Positions 22,674 to 33,936 of a stretch of 64,000 bases of DNA are shown piece after piece; within the stretch, counting starts at the first letter, position 1, and each line of letters starts with the position of its first letter. The translations under genes and the position numbers were made by a program. The notes beneath the pieces were generated by a model. It was not told the origin of the DNA. It searched no databases and saw only the letters and a program-made list of their open reading frames with translations. Source of the stretch: Limnanthes douglasii subsp. nivea (lineage: Eukaryota; Streptophyta; Magnoliopsida; Brassicales; Limnanthaceae); assembly GCA_036936605.1 (NCBI GenBank), contig JAUPFV010000004.1, positions 185,460,807-185,524,806 of the forward strand, given 5' to 3'.

Positions 22674-23085
22674 TTATCTATCAGGGCAGTTCCATTTCAT
22701 CAACTTCCTTTCTCCGTTCGCATCATGGTAGTCATGTATTTCCTCTAGCCGGATGTCAATAATGTCAGAACGGATCGAATCCAACTGGTCCTCTATTATA
22801 GAATCCGTGACTTGACAGTTGAAGCGGTTACACGCAACACGACGTTCCAATTCGGTGAGGCTAGAAACTGGATGTACACGGAATGTGACTATGACTGACC
22901 ACCTAGCTTTCACCTCATCAATACGCCTTGAAATTCTAGGCGATTGTACACCATCCCTTTCGTATAGGAAATACATCTGGCACAGCAATGCCTCGAAGTA
23001 CCTTTTACCCCCCCTCTACCATGTTCGTGTTACCAACTTCAACTGATGCCCTCATCAGATATTGATCTTCCAACTCAGTCCATGG
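22674..23085 (-). pseudogene. MULE-D small Myb/SANT (trihelix)-like gene
   Basis: Encodes PWTELEDQYLMRASVEV, then YFEALLCQMYFLYERDG, then RRIDEVKARWSVI. The spacing of Trp, Glu-Asp, aromatic and Arg-Trp residues resembles Myb/SANT-like or trihelix DNA-binding proteins such as the accessory proteins of PIF/Harbinger elements (my inference). It shares LC-x-M-Y/F-x2-Y/H with three genes in MULE-E. A run of seven C on the + strand (23008-23014) shifts the frame by one; six would keep it open. Upstream the frame merges with the transposase MULE motif ESAHSSLKWAIAK, so its own start was probably lost in a deletion. Confidence 0.6.
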
Positions 23086-23089
23086 ACAT

Positions 23090-24401
23090 ATTTTTGCAAT
23101 TGCCCACTTGAGGCTCGAGTGAGCACTCTCCGCCATATAACGTAAGATGAAATAATTAGATTTCTAACACTTGATATTAAAAAGTATTGTGTGAAGATGG
23201 AAATATAACTCACCGATTGCTAGTTCGGTTCCCCAAATTTTTAAATTTGTTCGTGTGAATATTGAGAAATTTGTGTCCATAATCGTTAATTCAATGCGTA
23301 CTCGAGAACCATTGGACAAAATGCGTACGTGTGGTGCAATTCGGCAAGGTTTTTGTTATAATGTTCGAGCGTGGCCGAATAGGCAACCCTTTGGTAATAT
23401 TTGACGAACTCATCGGTCATGTCCGAATTCGGTAAAACTTTCTGAGCGTAAGATTTGATTTTCCTACCAATATGCCAATTGCATCGCATATGAGTTGCAT
23501 CCGAAAATATATCATCGATACCATTCATTAAAGCCAACTCCCTATCGGTGACCATAATGTTAGGTAATGAACGCTTGTTATTCGTTAACACCTTCTTTAG
23601 AACGCTCAATCCTCAAATGTAGCTCTCTTGTTTTTCGGAGCTCAAAAAAACAAACGCAACACAATCGTCGAGGTTTGGAGAACTATTTATAGTAAAGGCA
23701 TCTTATACCTTGTAGTCTTATAGCTGCTATCCATTATAAAAACTTGAGGAAAAGTGCACATGAAATCGATGCTTTTAGGATATGCAAAAAACAACTTGAG
23801 GATCTCGTTCGTTGCTTCACAAGTTCGCTCCCAAACATAGCACTCATGTTCTTTTAACTTAGAAAACAAGTATTGCATTTGGATCTTGCCCGCTTTATCA
23901 ACCAAATCATGTTTTTGCCGCATGTTGTATATCGTGCGCATGCTTGATACATTTTTCGGGTCTTTAATCTTTAAACCGCAGTATATCTCTCTTGGTCGAC
24001 AACCGACTTCTGTTTGACTACGAACGAACAACTGTACTTCGACTTTGAGTCTAGCGGCTCATGAGTGACCATCCAAGTGCAAAAATGGTACGTGGTTGTG
24101 TTTCCCGTTTAGCACTATCAATTTCCAATAACCGGGTAGCTCTAAGACCGGACACCCACATTTTTTCGATGAACATTCTCGGCGCTTTTTAACATATCCC
24201 GGTTTGGAGGTTAGGTTTGTAAACCTCGTGCCTCTCGCATCTAAAATATATCCTAGAAGTTTTCATACTTTTGCTACCGTCGTCGTTTTTACTAAGTAGC
24301 ACAATGAATCCTAGTTTTATGCTTTCGGACTCGACCCAATCGATCAAATCGGCTTTGGTGTATAAGGTATCTGTACTAAACACTTGCGTGTAATCGGCCA
24401 T
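23090..24401 (-). pseudogene. MULE-D FAR1/MuDR-type transposase, truncated
   Basis: The ATG at 24401 starts MADYTQVFSTDTLYTKADLIDW, an N-terminal FAR1-like zinc domain (RCERHE; CGCPVLEL). Then VGCRPREIY, SSMRTIYNMRQKHDLV, and the MULE catalytic region FIMDSSYKTTRYKMPLL (first Asp) and IMVTDRELALMNGID (second Asp) with MRCNWHIGRKI. LGNRTSNR ... ESAHSSLKWAI is split by a probable intron from 23213 (GTGAGT). It then ends abruptly into the SANT-like gene, without a SWIM finger or OTU domain. Defects: TAA at 24189-24191 with a frameshift, TGA at 24059-24061, a stop after KMPLL near 23687, and more beyond. Inactive. Confidence 0.82.
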
Positions 24402-24539
24402 CGAACATGGCGGTTGATCCGGTCCCTACAAATGTGATTGATGCAATTATATGAAAACATACTTAATTGTAACCGATCATTTCATTTGCATTCATTAAAA
24501 AATAGCATAATAGGTCAAATTCACGAACAACAAGTCGAC

Positions 24540-24740
24540 TTTTTGGCTAAATTGCGAATACCGAATACGAGTATTTGGCCAAATTTCGCACACCAAGCGC
24601 GTGTATTCGGCCAAATCGCGTACTGGTTGTTCGTCCATTCGGCATATGTACGAACGGACGGTGCCCATGTTTGGCCAAATCGCGAACAAAATGTTCGTCC
24701 ATTTGGTATATTCGCGAACAACCTACTCGCAATTTGGTAT
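24540..24740. repeat. GCGAA/TTCGC palindromic cluster in the transposase leader
   Basis: Repeated blocks such as GGCCAAATCGCGAAC, ATTCGCGAAC, GGCCAAATTTCGC and TTCGTCCATTTGG occur in both orientations upstream of the transposase start (minus, 24401). The same core occurs in the PMD leader introns and at 62500-62640. Confidence 0.6.
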
Positions 24741-25082
24741 ATTTTTTTTCCATCTGCGCGCCCTGGGTTCGCAGTTCGTCCTATTTGTAGCGTTACCAGC
24801 GCTATATTCACACTGAAACTAAAAAAATACGAAAATCACCTCCTCTTGGATTTCCAGACGGTCCGTCAACGGCTCCTCCTCCTCCGACGCAAAATCATCG
24901 ATATTGCTGCTGAAATCTTCATTCCAATCACTCAAATCCATGGTTTTTTTGTGTTTTTAGAATTTTTAGAAAGAAAAAGCTTAAGGAAAAAATAAAAAAA
25001 ATTGATTTTTTGTTACAAATTTGGTCTTTATAAATGAAGGGTAAAATAGAAATTTCACATCGATATTTTTTTCTATAATTTT

Positions 25083-25126
25083 AGAATCTAATTATAACCA
25101 AATAAGATGCCAATATACTCTATCCG
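25083..25126 (-). repeat. MULE-D right terminal inverted repeat
   Basis: Reading inward on the minus strand: CATCTTATTTGGTTATAATT, aligning with the left end at about 15 of 19 positions over the core, directly inside the 9-bp target duplicate 25127-25135. Confidence 0.6.
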
Positions 25127-25428
25127 ATATTATATAGTCTTTCCTGAGATCTAATAGGCTTCTTATTCAAAAGAAACCCTGTTGATAAAATATAACACGT
25201 TTTGCACACACGTTCACATTTGAAGAAGTACACACAAACTCGATGCACAACATTGCACATGTCTTTCAGTCCACAAACCAAAATAACTCAATTCTAAGAA
25301 GCCTACTTTGATTTTGATTCTTAACAACCTTTTTTGTTTTTTATTCTACCCGTCTTTCTATAGTTCATAGATTGGACCGTAAATCCGAACAAATTTATAT
25401 GCTCGGTTGAAGTTGGTATTGAATTGTG

Positions 25429-25854
25429 GGCTTTGAACAGTACATCGTCCCTCGACTATCACGTTTGGTGGCAAATAGTCCCTTGATTTTCAAATGTCCG
25501 TTGACAGTCCCTAGACTATCGCGTTTGGATAAAGTTAGTCCACCAGATCCTCTGATCCATGAGAGGCTGCCACGTGTCACCATAGTCCCCAGATTTTTGT
25601 ATCACCACTAGTCCCTTGAGTTTAGTTTTCTGTAATTTTCTACATTTTGGGTTTGACCTAAACTCAAGGGACCAGTGGTGATACAAAAATCTGGGGACTA
25701 TGGTGACAGGTGGCAGCCTCTCATGGATTAGAGGATCTGGTGGACTAACTTTATCCAAACGCGATAGTCCAGGGACTGTCAACGGACATTTGAAAGTCAA
25801 GGGACTATCTGCCACCAAACGCGATAATCGAGGGACGATTTACTGTTCAATGCC
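25429..25854. mobile_element. Foldback MITE with ~190-bp inverted arms, probably Mutator superfamily
   Basis: A 426-bp hairpin element. The left arm (about 25429-25620) and right arm (about 25662-25854) are nearly perfect inverse copies around a ~40-bp centre. Ends begin GGCTTTGAACAGTA and GGCATTGAACAGTA. A 10-bp direct repeat TTGAATTGTG flanks it exactly (25419-25428, 25855-25864). Long inverted arms and a 9-11 bp duplication suit a non-autonomous MULE. No gene inside. Confidence 0.85.
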
Positions 25855-25864
25855 TTGAATTGTG

Positions 25865-26329
25865 TTTGAACACCGTCTATGGAAGTTAAATTTGATACAT
25901 AAATTTGCACTTCTTATATATAATAATGTGACGTGTGTTAGAACTTTTGGTTTTCAAATGGAATTAAACCAAATTTATATTAAATTGATTATCTATTTAT
26001 ATATATTGGTCGATTCAGACGTCAAAGCAAAGGGGGCTGAATCCTATATCTGACGTGATGACTATTCTTTTTGTGCTATGAGTACCACCAAAATTGAACA
26101 CCTCCAAAAAATCTGTATCACTCTTGCGAGTACAACAAATGTATTTATTGATTCTATTCCATAATAAACAACTTTGTCAAAACACAAAACTTCTTATTGG
26201 TGCACCAATAGATCTTTCGAATACAAGTTATCACAATAGGTGCCCATAGATTCATTATAAGATCCGTATGCATGAGCAATGACACAATAATGAGATCTTA
26301 AATACGCAAACAATGACTCAATTATAAAA
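25865..26329. other. Unassigned AT-rich spacer
   Basis: No domain, repeat or gene recognised. It may include the decayed 5' end of the LINE that becomes recognisable downstream. Confidence 0.3.
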
Positions 26330-27524
26330 TCATATTGGATTGGATACCTATATTAATAGTGTATAGCCCATATGACATTCACCCATGCTTTTCACTCTAC
26401 ATCGCCAACTCTGGCAATACTGAGGATTTTTTATGTTGCTCCTTCACACTCCATAATTCCATCTATAAAAAAAAGATTATTATTCTAAGTGATAGTTTAA
26501 GGATCAACACCTTTTTTATATAGTTAAAGTGTCTAAAAAAGATATTAACATTTCTCATCTCCAATTTGATTTGATAAAAACACTAAAATCATTTTTCGAA
26601 AGATATCTCAAAACATATGCATTTAGATTGAGATTGACATATCTAAAAAGCTCCACCATCAAATTTGAGCTGGATTCGACAGCAATGATGGATGTCAGAT
26701 TCATGTCAGTTACAAAGATCTACCCAGCTACTGTACACATTGTTTTCATGTTAGACATGCTAAAGATTCTTACAAGAAACAACATAAAAAAACTCATATG
26801 AATTTTAGCACTGAGCCACATAACATAATACAAGAACATAACTCCTCTCAAAGTGATATCCCTCAAATTCAGAAAAAAGACAAAACGGAACAAAACAACA
26901 TATTAAAGTCTATCATTATACATCTTAGCAATGCAAGGTCAAGTATCCAAACCAATCAAGAGTCGTCCCATTATGGAATTATACCTTTAGCAACTTCAGA
27001 ATCCAAAGATGACCTCATAAATGCAATCAAGAATCTATAAGAAGATTACACACCACCATACAAAAATGAATCACATAACCTTACACCTAAATAGAAGATA
27101 AAGTATTTCTTCATCCCCGCTTCTAAAGCAAAAATAGGTCGATCTAGATTTTCAAGCTTTACTGAACCAAAGATTAAGAGAATCCAACAATAGGAAAATG
27201 AAAGGCAGCGTCATCATCAAATCCCTCTTTGGACAAATGAATCTTCAAATACTAATCCTAAACATTATTAAGTTCTTATGTTGGAGCATACGGGGCATTA
27301 AAAACAATATTTCCATTAGGAGACTCAAGTCCATCATCGACAAAGAAAACCTCACCATATGGCCATCCTTGAACCTTTCATCATAGACGAAAACATCACT
27401 ACTATTGCAGCAAAGCTTGGCTTCCCTCATTGTTGCTATAATATTAGCAATAAAATATAGCTCTTTTAGTCTGAATATTACATTATCAACACAATTGTTG
27501 GCCATTCATTGTGTGGGTTATTTC
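26330..27524 (+). mobile_element. LINE-1 element, 5' piece: possible ORF1 and endonuclease start
   Basis: Short + frames around 26529-27040 are charged and unassigned, perhaps ORF1 remains. The clear part starts near 27268: FLCWSIRGIKNNISIRRLK is the N-terminus of the apurinic-type endonuclease of plant L1-like LINEs, followed by EPFIIDENITTIAAKLGF in shifted frames. The endonuclease is cut at 27524 by Tat-C and resumes at 37667. Confidence 0.65.
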
Positions 27525-27862
27525 TGATCGAGGGTAATTTTGTAAAGTATTTTGGGAATTTAATGTTTAAGGTAATATGTAGAGAGATAATAAGGTGTGT
27601 ACTAGCAGTAAATTTTGACTACACTCATTCATGAAATTAGTTGGGGTATTTATACTTAATTAATGACCCATGGGCCTTTTCGGTCGGATTATGGGCTTGG
27701 GTTAAGTTTAAGAACCTATTAGCCCAAGAGATCAAATGATGAGCAATCAGTTGAGTCACGTTAAACTAATTTATTCTGCTTGGTTGGACATGGTACTGGT
27801 TTTATCCGAACTGCCCTTCGAATATATGTAAGGGGTAGTGTCAAATAAATCTGACCTTATCA
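27525..27862 (-). repeat. 3' LTR of Tat-C (left end on the + strand)
   Basis: 338 bp matching 37326-37666. On the minus strand it is preceded by a purine tract (CTAAAGGGGATAC, about 27863-27875), fixing the orientation. Confidence 0.85.
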
Positions 27863-28337
27863 GTATCCCCTTTAGGTCTTGCAAAGAATCTTTGGAAGAG
27901 CTAACTCGAAAAAAATAAAACTTATTATATATTCAAGGTAATCCTCTGATCTGTCATTTGTATCCGAACTGTAGAGATTAACTTTATCGTTAATAATTCC
28001 AAGAGTCAGCCTAATCGGATTTTGAAGAGTAACGTTACCGTCAAGAATTCCAAAAACCCTTTTTTGACGTGGGACGCGTGTCGAGTTTTGATTAGACCTC
28101 TCAGCCATTTTTTCTCCAAGATTCTTGTACCTACTTGGCTAAAACGTTACTTAGGATGTAAACCCCATACTTTATAGCCCCTAATCATTACTTTGATCAG
28201 TTTGTCTTCCCTTAGGTAAACTCCCACATCTTCATCTTTATATAAATTGGTTCCACTATTCTATTATCTCTGAGAACACAAAAATTTCTAGAGAGAGAAA
28301 GCTTGATAATATTCTTAAATTGTGTCTCGGTAGATAT

Positions 28338-31015
28338 ATGTTCACAGCCAGAAACGCATTGGTGAAAGGAGGTTAGCTGAATTTTTCTGATTTGGAGAAA
28401 TCAAGAAAAGATGCAAGAGACGCAAGAGTTGCAGCTGGTCTCCCTGCCTCTCATGGTGGAGAAATCAATCGACCAAAAACAAACATAGACCAAGGCTCAT
28501 CATCATCAAAGACATCAAAGGTTAGAAAATTACCTTTTGTCCCAACTCTATCTCCCAAAACCCCCTACCTAAAGAAAAGGCCGTTTCCAATGTTAGGAAA
28601 CCTTCACCTTTCCTAGCAATGGGTTCGGATGCTGAGAAATCCATTGAGGAATCCAAGTCTTGCAGAATAACTCGTCAGTCTAAAGCTAAAATTAATCCTA
28701 CTTCTTCAAAAACTGCTAGTTCATAGATAATAAAGCCCCTAGCAGATACTATACCATCCGAACAGCAGTCACACGTAATAGAGGAGACTATGGAGGACAA
28801 TATAGAAGAACTCATTTTGAGACGTCCTGACAGACAGAGAACATTGCAGCAGATCATAAAAGAAAAGTTGAAGTGGGACTGCCCAACACTGAGACACTTT
28901 CGGAGTGCCTGAAAGGGAGACTAGGGCCAAAAGTTTAGAAAGTCAGTGTGAAGTACTTAATTTCCCTCCAAAACATTGTTTATGTGTATACCCATACTAC
29001 TGAGTTGGTTCAGATCCGAACAAAGTGGGGCTTCCCTGAATCTGTTAAACTGAGAATCCCAGTCACTCCAGAGACCCCTATGGACTGCAAGTCCCATTAG
29101 CTAGTAGTATACACTGAAGTGCTGATTTGGGGGCTCCAATTCCTTTTGGATCCAGAGATAGTCAGGTACTTTCACCTGATAAAATTATGTCAGAGCCAGA
29201 TGAGCCCAAATGCATGGTATACTTTTTTAGCCGGTATAATTGCATCAAGATTGTCAAAAATCCCACTACCCATGGAGCAATTTGTTGTTGTGGCGAGTCT
29301 GTGCAAGAACCACCACATCCTCTTTTACAACTATAATATCGGGATCGATTATAAGGTGGTAAATGACTTGTTGGAGTCTGAAAAGCCATGGAGGACCCAA
29401 TTTCTTTTATCAGTTGAGCATGGGAGAACAGGAAGAAGATAAGATCATCTACTAATCCAGGTCAACTAACCAGTCGCTGGAAGAGTTCAAGTAATCTTTA
29501 TTCATGTTTTTCTTAGTTTCTAAATATTGTGTTGTTATTCTGAAACGATGGTTGTGTTTCCTTGTAGTTTTTCAAAGAAGTTTCCGGAGCATTTAAAGGC
29601 AGGCCAAGCCACCTGTGTCAGGCTAAATAAATCGGCATCAGAGAAATGGGGGAATGGTTTCCACAATTGCTTTACTTCTGGAAAATTCTTAAGGTCTCAC
29701 TTATGGAACATTACAGGAAATAGAGACCTTACTTGGGAATAGCTGACCACTCGTCCCTCTGCATATGTCATCTTAAAGAGAACCGAGGCTTAGGATGGCG
29801 AACTTTATTTGCCTTCCCGGGTCAAAGCCCCTAGCCACCTGGATAAGATTAAGAACAACAAGAAGAAGAAAACTAGAGTTAATCCATCTCGACAAGTCAC
29901 AGATGGGGTCAGTTCGAAAAACCAAGGGGGAATCAACGATGCTTTGCTAGAGGTAGTTGAGGTTACAGTCAAAGAATCCGGCAGATTGGGTGATCCACCT
30001 CAAATCATAAGGAAGGATCACAACAGACGCAAGAAGAGCAGCGATGAAAAACTGCAAAGAAAAAGAAAGTTAGCTTGGGGACAGAGATAATCATGCATCC
30101 TTTTGAAGTACATACTCCTATTCCTACTGATCCTACTCTGCAAGAAGAAATCTCACCTAATATTCCTTCTCAAACACTCCTTCCTGCCGAACAGGCAACT
30201 ACTGAAGGAGATGTCAATCTGGATACATTTCAGAGTATGTATTTTAGTTATCTGGACAATGATAACTTCACGAAGCCTTATTCTCATGGCAATACGGCCA
30301 ATGTTGTATCCCATAACAGTGAGACATACATTATATAAAGTGAGAAACATACTCTAGGCTATGCCCTTTTGAATTTATCCATCCGGTAGTTGACTTAGAA
30401 AGGCAAGTGAGGGAACAAACAACGAGCATAACCTCCTTAACCACATAAAATCAAGGATTAAAGAATGATGTCTCCACTACGCAGCAAGGTATAAACTTTG
30501 AAGAAGGAAAAAGAGGACATGGATACCGAACTGCACATTCCGAACTGGAAACCTTTGCCTGTAATGAGATTAAAACTTTAAAGGAGCAACTGGTTGCCAA
30601 TGCTGGTACTGTCACAACTCTATCCGAAGAAAAATCTAATTTGCGAAGGCTTCTTAAGGAGAAGACATATGAGAATATTTGTTTAATAAACAAGCAAGCT
30701 CAGGAGATAGCTGCTGGAATAGAGATGTATGCTACTGGAATAGTGGATTCCTTGGAGAAAAGAGACGATGGGATTAAGTCTGACATGGTTTTGCTATTCC
30801 GTGAGAATTTTCTGAAGAGGACCTTTGGTCCTTTGTGGAAATATGTAGAGTACGAGGATATCCATTTCCATACACTAGCAGATGGTGAGAAGCGTAACTA
30901 CGCAAGCGTAGAAGAATCTGAAGATAATAAAGGAACTGGTGAGAGTTCGAGTGCTGAACTCAAAAGTCCTAAGAAGGGTAAAAGCGATGAAGAAGGCGAA
31001 GGGAAAAGACCCTAA
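28338..31015 (+). pseudogene. Tat-C antisense gene: Transposase_28-like region and coiled coil
   Basis: Counterpart of 13936-16928 in Tat-B, opposite to gag-pol. Starts MFTARNAL at 28338, then a basic Ser/Lys-rich part (to about 28880). The middle (about 28960-29442) reads VKLRIPVTPETPMDC, IWGLQFLLDPEIVRYF and MSPNAWYTFLAGI. An intron at 29491-29567 (GTAATC...TTGTAG) leads to FSKKFPEHL and WGNGFHNCFTSG. A Lys-rich linker and coiled-coil tail follow, ending SDMVLLFRENFLKRTFG and VEYEDIHFHTLADGE. Several stops and frameshifts. Preservation of start, intron and C-terminal block in two diverged elements says the gene was once under selection. Role unknown. Confidence 0.65.
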
Positions 31016-31356
31016 GGTTTTGTTTTTATTTTGTGTTTGAAACTAAAGTCCTTGGACAACCAATGCATTTGTTGCATTTTCTGAATTTCTGTCTTATGAA
31101 CAAAATTCCTTGAATGGTTAATGCATTTTGTGAACTGTGGATCATGTCTATTCCGATGAAGTTTTAATATCTTATATTTCTTTGTATGAATCTCGTTTAT
31201 ATCTTCACAACCAATGTTTAAATAGCTTTCAATATTTATGATTTGTTAAATAAGTGTTTAATAACCATTAAATGATTCCAATCACAAATGTTTAATGAAT
31301 GTGATAAAGTGTTTAACAAATCCGATCAACTCAAAGATACTTTATTTGAGAGTCGG

Positions 31357-31570
31357 GGTGATTATTGAGTATTTAATATCTGATCACCTCATACTATGGT
31401 TAAGTCAAGAAGAATTTTTCACCACACTTTTAAAGAAGGTATAAGTTATTATTAAAAAAGCCTGGTGATTATTGAGTATTTAATATCTGATCACCTCATA
31501 CTATGGTTAAGTCAAGAAGAATTTTTCACCACACTTTTAAAGAAGGTATAAGTTATTATTAAAAAAGCCT
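31357..31570. repeat. 107-bp perfect tandem duplication
   Basis: Units 31357-31463 and 31464-31570 look identical base for base. They lie between the antisense gene and integrase end of Tat-C. Surrounding sequence is old and mutated, so the duplication is recent, or an assembly artefact. Confidence 0.9.
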
Positions 31571-31669
31571 GACACGTCGTTCAAACCTCCCCGCCACCAG
31601 GGTAGGAAAGAGTATGCCCCCCCAATATTTACATTGACTTATAAAAAAGTAAATATTTACAAGAGAGTT

Positions 31670-32640
31670 TTATTCTAAGTATAACCCGAGATGTTTAACG
31701 TTCCATAGGTGCTTTAGTGTTCTACCCTCTTGTCTTGAAGTCTGTATGTCCCTCTTTTGACTTTTTCACATACCACATAAGGACCTTCCCAGTTCGGAGC
31801 CAGCTTGCCAAACTACCTCTCTTTAGTGTGCAAAAAGACTTTTCTTAAGACTTTATCTCCTAATTGAAAATCTCTTCTTTTTACTTTGGAGGCAAATATG
31901 CTCCTTATCAGACCCTGATAGTGTGTTGATCTTAAATGCACTTTAACTCTTCTCTCTTTAGTCAAGTCCAACTGATTCCTAACTGCCATACCATTTGCAT
32001 GTTTGAAACAGTTTTGGATCCTGTAAGATGGTAAAGTAGCTTTTATGGGTATGATTGCATCCATCATGTAAACCAACAAAATGGGATTCTTGTGTAGAAA
32101 TCTGAGGAGTAGTTCGGTATCCCCACAGTACTTCTTGCAGATAATTTGACCATTTTCCTGCAGCTCCCCCCAGATTTTTCTTCAACCCAGATAAGATTGT
32201 TCGGTTAACAAGTTCATTTTGCCCATTAGCTTGAGAGGGGAATGGAGAAGAGAAACAATCTTGAATTTCTCTAGATGTGCAAAACATTTCCATGTCTTTA
32301 TTATCAAATTATGGCCCGTTATCTGTGGTGATCTTATGGGGAACTCAAATCTGCAACATATTTTAGATACAATTATTTTATAACTGCCGTTTAAGTGGTT
32401 CCAGCTAAGGGAGCTGCCTCTATCCATTTAGAGAAATAGTGCAACTATGATCGTTCGACATCCACCGTATTCCATGGGAAGAGGCCCAACCAGATCCAAC
32501 CTCCATCAATCAAAAGGTATTGCTTCAGCTATGGAGTCCATAGGTACTGCTAGCACATGGATTTCATCCCCATATTTTTGGCAATGATCACACTTCTTGA
32601 CCATATATTTGGCATCTGCCATTATTGTTAGCCAAATAGT
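31670..32640 (-). pseudogene. pol: Tat-C integrase
   Basis: Minus-strand fragments: zinc-binding region near 32560-32630, core motifs SSPFPSQANGQNELVNR and KWSNYLQEVLWGYRT (31979-32293), and the C-terminal part TKERRVKVHLRSTHYQG, VKRRDFQLGDKVLRKVF (31813-32079). The frames are shifted several times and the middle Asp motif is degraded. Homologous to 12364-13445 of Tat-B. Confidence 0.75.
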
Positions 32641-32734
32641 ACCATGCTAATAAGACTCTTCTGGTTAAGGTCTTGTAGCCACATTGTGTAGAATCTTCTC
32701 CATCGTGTAGTTTGGATAAAACATTTTGGGACTC

Positions 32735-33936
32735 TTAAAATCCCAAAAAACGCAAGAGAGGTCTGCTAAATGATTTCTTATATAGAACTTCTTTCAATAC
32801 CAGGAAACCATGAGCCTTATATTTAATTTTCTTAGCCAAAGCTTTATTCGGAGGTAGAATCCCATCAGAAATAAACTGAAAAATACTATACCTCCAGTCT
32901 TTGGGTTGAATGATACATATGCTCATACTACCTTCATTATCTTTACCAATTTCTTGGCTTGTTTGTATTGATGGACACTCTAGCATCAGAATCCATGGGT
33001 AAGACTCAGAATAGGCTATGGTGGCTAAAGAGTCTGCCTCTGATCTAGGGATATGTTCATACTCGATATTTTTGAAATTTGCAACCATTTCTCTTAAGAT
33101 GATAAGTATTTCACCAATTGTTCCTTCTTTGCTTCAAATTGCCCCTGAGCATGGTGAATAAGTAGTTGAGAGTCACTTATTAATCAAATACTTTTAGCCC
33201 CATGTATAAGAGCTAGCTTGAGACCGTGTATAGCTTCTTCATATTCAGATTCATCATTGGAGGCTCTAAAACAAAAAAAGATAGCTTGGTACATAGTATC
33301 ACCATATGTAGATTTAAACAAATTACACCCCCACGCCCATAGTACTACACCCACCATTAGTTCGAACTACCCATTCTTTTTTCTTGCATTTGTCCGGAAG
33401 GTTTGTCAGCATGTAATTCTACCAGGAAATCAACCATTGATTGGGCTTTAACAACTGTTTGGGTGCAAAATCAATATCATAATCACCCAGCTTAACTAAC
33501 TACTTGATACATCAGCCTTTTAGAGGACATTCTTCATAGGAAAAGATGTTCAGACGATAATGGAATGAGCTTGGAAATATGGTCTCATTTTTCTTGGTGC
33601 AATTACTAATGCCAATGTCAACTTTTCTAACTTAAAATATCTTCTTTCAGCATCCAACAGACTTTTGCTAATATAATAAACCGGACGGGGGTAATTATCC
33701 ACTTCTCTTACTAGCACAACACTTACTGCATACTCCGGTACAGCTAAGTATATGTAGAGCTTCTCCCCTTGAATAGGTTTAAAGAGTGTCTTTGGTGAAG
33801 ACAAATACCTTTTGATTTCAATGAATGCTTGATCACATTGTGGAGACCAATTAAAGTCTTTGGCATTCCTGAACATCTGGAAAAATAGAGCACACTTGTC
33901 TGATGATTTTGAAATAACCATGTTCAACGCAGCCAA
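32735..33936 (-). pseudogene. pol: Tat-C RT connection and RNase H
   Basis: 33550-33936 reads FNWSPQCDQAFIEIK, YIYLAVPEYAVSVVLVREV and YYISKSLLDAERRYFK, the first RNase H-like region after RT. The second RNase H is decayed between 33100 and 33450, with its tail YEHIPRSEADSLATIAYSE in 32735-33088. Equivalent to 11250-12360 in Tat-B. Confidence 0.75.

Larger units (their letters stand above)
19770..25126 (+). mobile_element. MULE-D: Mutator-like element with PMD gene, SANT-like gene and transposase
   Basis: Bounded by an exact 9-bp duplication ATATTATAT (19761-19769 and 25127-25135), the hallmark length for Mutator-like elements. The ends are diverged inverted repeats: left GATCCCATTTTGCTATAATG and right (reverse strand) CATCTTATTTGGTTATAATT align after similar offsets. 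Inside, a PMD gene runs inward from the left end (+), and a SANT-like gene plus a FAR1/MuDR-type transposase run inward from the right end (-). The left end and leader closely match MULE-E at 56196. All three genes are broken, so this copy is non-autonomous. Confidence 0.85.

Noticed and set aside
24438..24995. 185-codon + strand frame
   Set aside because: Lies over the GCGAA palindrome cluster and the leader of the minus-strand transposase. Composition is that of repeats, with no domain.
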